A DNA stretch of 5,646 bases from Clostridia bacterium (GTDB taxonomy: Bacteria; Bacillota; Clostridia; Oscillospirales; Ruminococcaceae), in NCBI GenBank assembly GCA_003246805.1, contig QKDG01000159.1, forward strand, positions 1-5,646. Reading direction: 5' to 3'. Shown in pieces: positions 1 to 5,646 of the stretch. The translations under genes and the position numbers were made by a program. The stretch's first letter is position 1; every line of letters begins with the position of its first letter. Below the pieces are notes generated by a model, which saw only the letters and a list, made by a program, of their open reading frames with translations, did not search any database and was not told where the DNA came from.

Positions 1-689
1 GAGTCTTCACAACTGCTGTTGTTTCATATCCTGAGCTTGTTCACATTGGCGAGGATAAGGATTTTACACCTGTTATAAACAAGGCGCTTGAATGTGGCGG
101 CTATAAAGAAGATATGCCTATGACAGGAATAAATGGAGGAACAACTGTTACAACAGGCTTTGGGCACAATACAGTTTTATCTGTTGCAGATAAGGTTATC
201 GATGCAGTTAAGCAGGGCGCTATCAAGCATTTCTTCCTGGTGGGTGGATGTGACGGTGCTGCCCCTGGCAGAAGCTATTATACTGAGTTTGTAAAGCAGA
301 CACCTGCTGACACGATTGTTCTTACTCTTGCTTGTGGTAAATTCCGTTTTAACGATTTATCTATTGGCGAAATTGGTGGTTTGCCAAGAATCATGGATAT
401 GGGGCAATGTAATGACGCATACAGTGCAATTAAGGTTGCTCTTGCTCTGGCTGAGGCTTTTGATTGTGGCGTAAACGACCTTCCACTTACCCTTGTGCTT
501 TCGTGGTATGAGCAAAAGGCTGTTTGTATTCTTCTTTCGTTATTATATCTTGGAATTAAGAATATCTACCTGGGCCCGACACTCCCTGCTTTTATCTCAC
601 CAAATGTTCTTAACTTTTTGGTTGAAAATTTCAGCATTACACCTATCAGCACACCAGAAGAAGACTTGAAAAAAATATTGAACAAATAG
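1..689 (+). CDS. hcp: Hybrid-cluster protein (hydroxylamine/NO reductase), C-terminal part, 5' end outside window
   Basis: The frame is open from base 3 to the TAG at 687-689, giving about 228 visible residues. Hcp proteins are usually around 540 aa, so this is roughly the last 40%; the ATG at 114 is internal. Hcp is a cytoplasmic Fe-S/Fe-S-O protein that reduces hydroxylamine in vitro and is linked to nitric oxide detoxification and protein S-nitrosylation in anaerobes. The hybrid-cluster ligands are visible. Counting from M at 114, GGCDG Cys46 matches the persulfide cysteine (Cys406 in Desulfovibrio numbering), LACGK Cys74 matches Cys434 and GQCND Cys99 matches Cys459. WYEQKA supplies Glu133 and Lys135 (Glu494/Lys496). 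Spacings of 28 and 25 residues between the cysteines fit the family. The GPTLPAFISPNV stretch near the end is also typical. The N-terminal Fe-S cluster cysteines are off-window, so the Hcp class cannot be judged. The gene converges on the ATPase and ends in its own terminator. Identification is firm. Confidence 0.96.
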   Translation, partial: VFTTAVVSYPELVHIGEDKDFTPVINKALECGGYKEDMPMTGINGGTTVTTGFGHNTVLSVADKVIDAVKQGAIKHFFLVGGCDGAAPGRSYYTEFVKQTPADTIVLTLACGKFRFNDLSIGEIGGLPRIMDMGQCNDAYSAIKVALALAEAFDCGVNDLPLTLVLSWYEQKAVCILLSLLYLGIKNIYLGPTLPAFISPNVLNFLVENFSITPISTPEEDLKKILNK

Positions 690-694
690 TTTTT

Positions 695-743
695 CCCCAC
701 AATGAAGGTTAAGCCCTTTATTGTGGGGATATTTTATTTTTTT
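695..743 (+). terminator. Intrinsic terminator of hcp
   Basis: A 14-bp stem (695-708 with 715-728) starts CCCCACAAT and ends ATTGTGGGG. It has one G-T wobble and a 6-nt loop. On the + strand it is followed directly by ATATTTTATTTTTTT. It begins 5 nt after the hcp stop. Read on the - strand for the convergent ATPase, the same hairpin is followed by an A run, so it should terminate that gene less well. Confidence 0.9.
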
Positions 744-3416
744 ATAGCTAAGGATTTTACAGCAGAAATAACAGATGAAACCATTGGTACTGCAAATGCA
801 AAGCCAAACGCTATAAGAAGCTGCCTGGTGTTTAACGCAACTGTTGAGAATACAAGCTGAAGTGATGGCATAAACATCGTTGCTGTTAATACTCCTGCTG
901 AAATCAGTATGGATAGTATCAAGAATATATTGTTAAAATATTTTATTCCAAACAAGCCCTTCCCCTCGCTCTTGCATTCAAAAACATGAATCAGCTGAGA
1001 AACAACCAATGTAAAAAGTGCGCTTGTTCTGCATATATTTAGATTTTCACCCATTCTTGCCATTGCAACAAAACTGCCCAGTGTTGCAAGCCCTATCAGT
1101 ATTCCCCTGAAAATTATTCTTGTCATTAGCCCGTTGCTGAAAAAACCATCTGATGCTTTTCGGGGGGATTCTTCCATTATCTGTGATTCAGGCGGTTCAA
1201 GCCCCAGGGCAACGGCTGGCAGGCCATCCGTCACCAGATTTACAAGCAGAATTTGCGTAGGCAACAGCACCATTGGCATTCCCATAATTATTCCTAAAAA
1301 CATAGTGATAACCTCGCCAATATTGCATGAATTTGCGGATATTTGAATATATTGTACGCCCCTGCTCAACGGCTGAAACAAGTGTGGCAAAGTTATCATC
1401 AAGCAAAATAACATCGGCAGCCTGCTTTGTTACATCCGTGCCGGATATTCCCATAGAAACGCCAATATCAGCCTCTTTGATTGCCGGTGCATCATTAACC
1501 CCATCCCCTGTCATTGCAACAATGTGGGATTTTTTCTTGAACGCCCTGACTATTCTCAGCTTATCTGCCGGATTAACCCTTGCAAATACCGATACTTCTT
1601 CGATAATACTGTCAAGCTTTTCATCACTCATTGATGATAATTCGTCGCCCGTTATTGCTATTGAGTTTTCCTTCATTATTCCTGCTTGCTTTGCAATAGC
1701 ACAGGCTGTTACCTTATGGTCGCCTGTTATCATGACTGTTTTAATATTTGCTTTTTCACATATTTTTATTGCTCTTTTAGCCTCTGCACGGGGTGGGTCA
1801 AGCATTGCCATTATTCCGATAAAAGTCATTTCCTCACAGCTTTGCTGGTTATCATAAGAATACATTGTCTTTCTGGCAAAGCCGAGCACACGCAAGGCAG
1901 AGCTGCCAAGCTCAAAATTCTTTTTTAGAATTCTATTTTTTATGTTCTGGTTTAACTGAACAACTCCGTTTTGTGAATATGCATAATTGCATTGATTTAT
2001 AATAACATCAAGTGCGCCCTTCGCATAGCATATTCTCTCTCCGCTTTTGTTTTCTACAATTACCTTCATACATTTAGTTTCGCTGTCAAAAGGGATTTCA
2101 TCGATTCTTATAAATTCGTTTTCAAGATTTTTTATAGTTTTAGATGCTTTTGCTGCTGCAACAAGCAAGGCTATTTCTGTCGGGTCACCTACTGTTACCC
2201 ACTCTCTCCTTGATATTGAGGTGTGAAAATCCCTTATTCCGTTGGTTTTATATTTTGTAATTTGTGCGTTGTTGCACAATACTGCACAATTTAACAGCTC
2301 ACTTATGGCTGGATATTTTTCAGTATTCAGCTTTGTATTGTTGTGCTGGATTTCGCCGGATATTTTATATCCTGAGCCTGTTACGTCGAACTCATTTTCA
2401 AGTGTTGCAATTTTTGTGACAAGCATTTTATTCTCTGTTATTGTTCCCGTTTTGTCTGAGCATATTACCGATGCACAACCGAGAGTTTCAACAGAATGAA
2501 GCTTATGCACAAGAGCGTTCCTTTTCAACATTCTGCCGACAGCAAGTGCAAGCGCTATTGTAACTGTTGCCGGCAACCCCTCGGGAATTGCTGCTATTGC
2601 TATTGTGATACCCGTCATCAGCATATCAAATACAGGCTCGCCCCTTATTACACCTGCTAAAAAAACAATAACGCAGATTACTATGCATATTATCGCAACA
2701 ATTTTGCCCAGCTCGTCAAGCTTTTTTTGCAAAGGGGTAAGCTCTTCTTTTATATCTTCAAGCATTCCAGATACTTTGCCCATCTGCGTGCTCATACCAG
2801 TTGAAACTGCTCTGCACATTGCATTGCCCTTTGTAATGATTGTTCCCATATACGCTATATTCGGCAAATTAAGGCAGTCGGTTCTGTCACTGTTATGATT
2901 TGCATATTTTTCTACCGGAACAGCCTCACCCGTCAGTATTGATTCATCCGAAAAAAGTGATTTAGCGCTTAATATTATGCCATCACAAGGTACTCTGTCC
3001 CCTGCTTCAATCTCAAAAACATCATCGGGGACAATATCCTCTGCCGGAATTTCAGCAAGCACACCATCTCTGTATACCTTAGCTGTGGGGGAAGTCATAT
3101 TTTCGAGTGCTTCAAGTGTTTTTTCTGTTCTGTATTCCTGGATAAAGCCAAGAATTGCATTTATAAGAACAATAAGAATAATTGTAACTGCATCATAAAT
3201 TTCACCCAGAAAGATTGAAATAACAGTTGACACAAGAAGTATAATGACAAGTATGTTTTTAAACTGATTTATAAACATGATAACAGAGCTTTGTTTTTTT
3301 GATTTGACCAGCTTGTTTGCACCAAATTTATACAGCAATTCCTGTGCCCTTGCATTTGATAGCCCTGTTTTATATGTCTGTTCTGTTTTGTTATTTTTTT
3401 CCGTTAATCCAAGCAT
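734..3416 (-). pseudogene. Calcium-type P-type (P2) cation ATPase, interrupted by a frameshift before M5
   Basis: This encodes an ATP-driven cation exporter, probably for Ca2+, in the cytoplasmic membrane. The first frame (3416 down to 1320, residues 1-699) is collinear with the SERCA/PMCA-like family. It has an N-terminal cation-ATPase domain, M1/M2 at about 45-95, and an actuator loop with TGEA at 162-165 (TGES is usual). M3/M4 (about 238-295) carries PEGLP 278-282. The phosphorylation motif DKTGT has Asp321; DPTE (411-414) and KGA (466-468) lie in the nucleotide-binding domain; TGDGVND is at 636-642. After Y699 the frame runs into 40 unrelated residues and stops at 1197. The missing C-terminal part continues in another frame from about 1327 to the TAA at 734-736. 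It has NIGE (M5), NLVTDG (M6 cation-site residues) and M7-M10. Restoring 17 bp gives exactly 899 codons plus stop, a normal family length. Start ATG 3416-3414 has AGGA 8 nt upstream. As written, only a pump lacking M5-M10 can be made; otherwise the shift is a sequence error. Confidence 0.93.
1320..1330 (-). other. Frameshift/deletion junction in the ATPase gene
   Basis: On the coding (-) strand the junction reads TCATGCAATAT, then TGGC. Read in the upstream frame it encodes F-M-Q-Y; read in the downstream frame the same bases encode S-C-N-I. The family has Y, about four residues (such as LLSC), then N-I/V-G-E-V. Both copies of the short sequence would therefore be present in an intact gene, and here only one remains. 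The expected missing length is 17 bp, which is 2 modulo 3 and explains the frame change. That the lost residues are L-L-S, and that the repeat is 11 rather than 8 bp, is inference from the family pattern. Confidence 0.8.
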
Positions 3417-3460
3417 AACAGCATTCCTTTCGATGGTTGTACATAGTTGTTTTTTTAATT

Positions 3461-3507
3461 TTATTCTAAAAATTTTGAAAATATGCTTGTATAAATTTTT
3501 AGAATAA
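3461..3507. repeat. Perfect 15-bp inverted repeat upstream of the ATPase gene
   Basis: The arm TTATTCTAAAAATTT (3461-3475) is matched exactly by its reverse complement at 3493-3507, with a 17-nt spacer. The inner end is 45 bp upstream of the ATPase start codon, so it lies in the promoter/leader zone. Arm starts are 32 bp apart, close to three helical turns. Neither side is followed by a T run in either direction, so it does not look like a terminator. It could be an operator for a dimeric or tetrameric regulator, or a weak A/T hairpin in the leader RNA. It does not match operator consensus sequences I know. Confidence 0.75.
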
Positions 3508-3857
3508 AGGCAAAATAATCTTGAAATGTATATAAAAAGAATTCAAAATTTGCATCTTAAACAGCATTGCACATATCTAATATGCTAAATATTATTTTTT
3601 TTCAAAAAAACATTGTCTTTTAATGTATATTATTTATGAACATTAAATAATATAGTCGAAAACGATTAACTGCTCGAATGCAATACATTATACTCATATT
3701 TATTTACTTTTACACGTTTTTATTTATTTATTATTAAAATTGATAAATATTTGTTATTAATTTTTTTACTTGTAAATAATATAACCTATAAAATTTAGTA
3801 ATTAAATTTTACATATTTTTTACTATAATAATAGTGGGATATATTTTCAAAATACAA

Positions 3858-3888
3858 GTATAAATATGGCTTTGTTGAGAACAATATA
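3858..3888 (+). promoter_or_regulatory. Candidate sigma-G-type promoter of spoVT
   Basis: GTATA (3858-3862) fits the -35 pattern of forespore sigma-G promoters. CAATATA (3882-3888) fits the -10 pattern (CATnnTA) with one mismatch. The spacer is 19 bp, one or two longer than usual. The predicted start near 3896 would leave a leader of about 40 nt, a sensible distance. spoVT of Bacillus subtilis is sigma-G dependent, which makes the assignment reasonable, but in such AT-rich DNA the match is weak evidence. Confidence 0.3.
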
Positions 3889-3925
3889 AATACACCAAGA
3901 TATTGCAACGAAATTTTATTAATTT

Positions 3926-3931
3926 GGAGGT
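3926..3931 (+). promoter_or_regulatory. Ribosome binding site of spoVT
   Basis: GGAGGT lies 4-5 nt before the ATG at 3936. It settles the start there rather than at the in-frame TTG at 3903, which would place this site inside the coding region and add 11 residues not found in the family. Confidence 0.9.
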
Positions 3932-3935
3932 TAAT

Positions 3936-4478
3936 ATGAAAGCAACAGGTATCGTAAGAAGAATTGATGATCTCGGAAGAGTTGTTATTCCTAAAGAAAT
4001 CAGAAGAACAATGAGAATCAGGGAGGGTGATCCTCTTGAAATTTATACAAGCAATGACGGGGAAGTAATTTTTAAAAAATATTCTCCAATCAGCGAGTTA
4101 TCCGGCGGAGCTACACAGGTTGCTGAGGTTATTTTTAAACTCGGAAATGCTCCGGTAGTAGTTTTTGACAGAGACCATGTTGTTGCTGTTGCAGGAGTTC
4201 AGAAAAAAGAGTTCAATGAAAGAAGAGTTTCTAATTCCTTAGAGGATTTGCTTGAAAACAGAAAAAGTTACTTATACACCTCTAACAGCGATCAAAAAAT
4301 GCTCCCTGTTGAAGGTATAAACAGGCACGCACTTGCTGTTTTCCCTATCATTTCAACTGGCGATGTTACAGGCGCTGTTGCTTGCCTTGCTAACGATGCC
4401 GAAAGTGTTGTTACTGATAATCAGTCAATTCTTGCACAAACAGCAGCAATGTTTTTAGGCAAGCAGATTGAAGAATAA
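3936..4478 (+). CDS. spoVT: Stage V sporulation protein T, AbrB-type transcriptional regulator
   Basis: This 180-aa protein (B. subtilis SpoVT is 178 aa) is a DNA-binding regulator. In the forespore it raises or lowers transcription of sigma-G-dependent genes, affecting spore coat maturation and germination. Residues 1-52 form a SpoVT/AbrB swapped-hairpin DNA-binding domain. They include MKATGIVRRIDDLGRVVIPK, EIRR and the GDPLEIY strand. Residues from about 55 to 180 form the GAF-like C-terminal domain that mediates tetramerisation and possibly ligand binding. This full-length two-domain architecture separates it from AbrB itself, which is about 95 aa. The ATG is chosen because GGAGGT precedes it and the family starts with MKATG. 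The gene stands alone, with a terminator right behind it and a GerA-type gene downstream in the same direction. Nothing in it looks broken. The identification is strong; the target genes in this organism are not shown by the sequence. Confidence 0.96.
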   Translation: MKATGIVRRIDDLGRVVIPKEIRRTMRIREGDPLEIYTSNDGEVIFKKYSPISELSGGATQVAEVIFKLGNAPVVVFDRDHVVAVAGVQKKEFNERRVSNSLEDLLENRKSYLYTSNSDQKMLPVEGINRHALAVFPIISTGDVTGAVACLANDAESVVTDNQSILAQTAAMFLGKQIEE

Positions 4479-4502
4479 TTTCTCCATTAAAATTCAACTA
4501 AT

Positions 4503-4540
4503 AAAAATAAAAGCCTTTATGTGGGCTTTTATTTTTTTAT
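4503..4540 (+). terminator. Intrinsic terminator of spoVT
   Basis: The stem AATAAAAGCC / GGCTTTTATT (4506-4515 with 4524-4533) has an 8-nt loop and can extend with further A-T pairs to 4503 and 4536. The 3' arm runs into ATTTTTTTAT. It begins 25 nt after the stop codon. The 5' side is A-rich, so the hairpin could also work in the opposite direction. Confidence 0.88.
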
Positions 4541-4574
4541 GTCCTTTTTTTAAAATATGTGTTTATTAATTTTA

Positions 4575-4652
4575 GCAAAGCCCCCGATTTATATTGCAAT
4601 TAAATTAGATGTTTTGAGCGAAGGGGCACGGGGGCGACCGCAAAGCCCCCGA
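4575..4652. repeat. 13-bp direct repeat flanking a GC-rich block
   Basis: GCAAAGCCCCCGA occurs at 4575-4587 and again at 4640-4652, 65 bp apart. Between them is a G-rich stretch (4620-4636). CGGGGGC at 4629-4635 can pair perfectly with GCCCCCG of the second copy (4645-4651, loop 9 nt) or of the first copy (4580-4586). The block stands out sharply from the A/T-rich surroundings. It resembles a small dispersed palindromic (REP-like) element, but whether it recurs in the genome cannot be seen here. Confidence 0.6.
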
Positions 4653-4679
4653 AAAAACCTGCTTTGTTTTTTTCTTTTT
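4641..4679 (+). terminator. Possible second terminator before gerA-like gene
   Basis: CAAAGC (4641-4646) can pair with GCTTTG (4661-4666) across a 14-nt loop. The 3' arm continues directly into TTTTTTTTCTTTTT. The stem is only 6 bp. An overlapping alternative, AAAAAAC/GTTTTTT (4652-4658 with 4666-4672), is also possible, so terminator activity is uncertain. It would stop read-through from spoVT before the next gene. Confidence 0.4.
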
Positions 4680-4706
4680 ATATTGTACGTATATTTAAAC
4701 ATATAA
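4678..4706 (+). promoter_or_regulatory. Candidate sigma-G-type promoter of the gerA-like gene
   Basis: TTATA (4678-4682), a 17-bp spacer and CATATAA (4700-4706) resemble the sigma-G -35/-10 pattern with one mismatch in each element. The position is good: a start near 4713 would give a leader of about 20 nt just ahead of the Shine-Dalgarno sequence. GerA operons are forespore genes in known spore formers. The local A/T content makes chance matches likely. TATAAT (4702-4707) is also present, but no sigma-A -35 lies at the right distance. Confidence 0.3.
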
Positions 4707-4722
4707 TGCTAATAATTTTTTT

Positions 4723-4728
4723 AGGTGA
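4723..4728 (+). promoter_or_regulatory. Ribosome binding site of the gerA-like gene
   Basis: AGGTGA lies 4 nt before the ATG at 4733. The ATG at 4728 overlaps it, is in another frame and meets a stop after six codons, so 4733 is the start. Confidence 0.75.
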
Positions 4729-4732
4729 TGAT

Positions 4733-5646
4733 ATGTTTGAATTTATAAAAAACAAAAAACAAAGCAACAATAATAATTCTCAAAACAATAAGCATGAGGT
4801 TAAAAAAAACCCTAATCAAGAAAACAACAGCACCAACCTTACCACCTCACTTGAAAAAAATATTGCTATGTTCAAAAATATCTTCAAGGACGATGGCACT
4901 ATTGTTTTTAAAGATATGCAGAACAAGTATCTAAAACAAGCAAAATGCTGTATTTTTTATATCGACGGAATGGTGAGCAACGAAATAATTAACGAAAATA
5001 TTATGAGGCCTATTCTGGCAAGTGATTTGTCAGAAAATATTGATGCTGATAATCTGCTGGATGAGCTGAAAAACAAAATAATTATCTCAAATAGTATTGG
5101 GACCGAAACTGATATAAATACCATTCTAAAATCTGCAATTTATGGTGATACTATTTTACTGCTGGATGGCTTTAATAAGGTTTTGGTGATAAATTCAAAG
5201 GGTTTTCCGACAAGGTCGATAAGCGAGCCTGACTCCGAAAGAATTATCCGTGGCCCGCGTGAAGGTTATACTGAATCAATTCTTGTAAATTTATCTTTGA
5301 TACGAAGGCGCCTGATTAATCCGGATTTTAAAATAAAGTTTAAAGACATTGGCGTTAGAACAAATACAAAAACCTGTATATGCTATATTGATGGCCTTGC
5401 TTCTGAAAAAGTTATCAAAGAGCTTGAAAGACGACTTGATGAGATTAATATGGATGGCATACTGGATTCTGGCTATATACAGGAATTGATAAAGGACTCC
5501 CCTTTTTCGCCTTTTGATACTGTGGGGGCAACCGAAAGGCCAGACACAACTGTTGCAAAGCTGCTTGAGGGCAGGGTTGCCCTTATTGTTGATGGTTCCC
5601 CCTTTGTGCTAACTGTCCCTTATGTTCTGGCAGAGACTTTTCAGTC
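4733..5646 (+). CDS. GerA-family spore germination protein (receptor A subunit), N-terminal part, 3' end outside window
   Basis: An open frame from the ATG at 4733 runs through the window end, giving 304 residues. GerA-type A subunits, about 480-550 aa, sit in the spore inner membrane. With B and C subunits they sense germinants such as amino acids and sugars and trigger release of ions and dipicolinate. The visible part is the large hydrophilic N-terminal region. It shows family motifs: GPREGYTE (174-181), the following LIRRRL (189-194) and D-F-K pattern, TERPD (267-271) and LEGRVALIVDGSPFVLTVP (278-296). The membrane helices would follow beyond the edge. Residues 7-38 form a low-complexity linker rich in Asn, Lys and Gln, including NNNN at 12-15, before the conserved domain begins near residue 40. 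SpoVAF-type paralogues share these motifs, so the exact subgroup is open. B and C subunit genes are expected downstream but not visible. It lies 254 nt after spoVT, behind a terminator, so it is probably its own transcription unit. Confidence 0.93.
   Translation, partial: MFEFIKNKKQSNNNNSQNNKHEVKKNPNQENNSTNLTTSLEKNIAMFKNIFKDDGTIVFKDMQNKYLKQAKCCIFYIDGMVSNEIINENIMRPILASDLSENIDADNLLDELKNKIIISNSIGTETDINTILKSAIYGDTILLLDGFNKVLVINSKGFPTRSISEPDSERIIRGPREGYTESILVNLSLIRRRLINPDFKIKFKDIGVRTNTKTCICYIDGLASEKVIKELERRLDEINMDGILDSGYIQELIKDSPFSPFDTVGATERPDTTVAKLLEGRVALIVDGSPFVLTVPYVLAETFQ

Larger units (their letters stand above)
3417..3935. other. 519-bp AT-rich divergent intergenic region without a gene
   Basis: This gap separates the starts of the ATPase (- strand) and spoVT (+ strand). 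I find no credible coding frame and no tRNA. It holds the inverted repeat at 3461-3507, an 11-bp A/T-only inverted repeat (3626-3636 with 3644-3654), a T8-C-A7 stretch at 3595-3610, and the spoVT promoter candidate. For the ATPase, the best sigma-A-like match I see on the - strand is TTGAAA (3605-3600), 17 bp, then TATTAG (3582-3577). It would give a leader of about 155 nt or more. With this base composition such matches arise easily by chance, so I do not list it separately. Confidence 0.6.

Noticed and set aside
1320..1330. Programmed ribosomal frameshift in the ATPase
   Set aside because: There is no slippery heptamer. Also, a one-base shift would still leave the conserved residues between Y and C-N missing, so a deletion explains the site better.
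1331..1414. Separate gene starting at the ATG at 1414 (- strand) for the C-terminal ATPase part
   Set aside because: The first 29 residues of that frame are out-of-frame translation of the conserved hinge region at the end of the P domain. The family-like sequence begins only at the deletion junction, so this is one broken gene.
1134..3507. Seven + strand open frames of 70-176 codons opposite the ATPase gene
   Set aside because: They are antisense shadows of the P-type ATPase, whose protein matches the family along its whole length. They have no recognisable domains and no consistent ribosome binding sites.
3526..3588. Small + strand open frame of 20 codons in the intergenic region
   Set aside because: It has no Shine-Dalgarno sequence, no similarity I recognise, and lies in DNA where short frames occur by chance.
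3656..3671. Possible CcpA (cre) site around TCGAAAACGA
   Set aside because: The core GNAANCG fits, but three other positions of the cre consensus do not, and it is far from both start codons.
3903..3935. TTG start giving a SpoVT longer by 11 residues
   Set aside because: The added segment contains the GGAGGT ribosome binding site, and the family begins with MKATG at 3936.

Overview
The window (about 5.6 kb, AT-rich, with very AT-rich gaps between genes) looks like chromosome of an anaerobic, endospore-forming Firmicute of the class Clostridia. Two genes point to sporulation: spoVT, a late-sporulation regulator, and the start of a GerA-family spore germinant-receptor A subunit. The hybrid-cluster protein at the left edge is typical of anaerobes. 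No genus can be named from the sequence alone.

Layout. (1) Bases 1-689, + strand: C-terminal part of a hybrid-cluster protein (Hcp, hydroxylamine/NO reductase), whose 5' end lies outside the window. A strong intrinsic terminator follows it. (2) Bases 734-3416, - strand, convergent with hcp: a Ca2+-type P-type ATPase of about 899 aa when repaired. It is split by one frameshift at about 1320-1330, just before transmembrane helix M5. The lesion fits a 17-bp deletion between two short direct repeats. (3) Bases 3417-3935: a 519-bp, extremely AT-rich divergent intergenic region with no gene. It holds a perfect 15-bp inverted repeat near the ATPase start and a sigma-G-like promoter candidate in front of spoVT. 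(4) Bases 3936-4478, + strand: spoVT, complete, followed by a strong terminator. (5) Bases 4539-4732: an intergenic segment with an isolated GC-rich block, a 13-bp direct repeat, mutually exclusive hairpins and a weak sigma-G-like promoter candidate. (6) Bases 4733 to the right edge, + strand: the N-terminal 304 residues of a GerA-family germination protein, reading open through the window end.

How the parts relate. spoVT and the gerA-type gene are both expected to act in the forespore: SpoVT modulates sigma-G genes, and GerA proteins form germinant receptors in the spore inner membrane. Their adjacency suggests a small sporulation/germination locus. The hcp and ATPase genes are housekeeping or stress genes in separate transcription units. 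I see no transposase, phage, CRISPR or defence genes. The observations most worth checking are the frameshift lesion in the Ca2+ pump, the inverted repeat upstream of it, and the GC-rich repeat/hairpin block before gerA.
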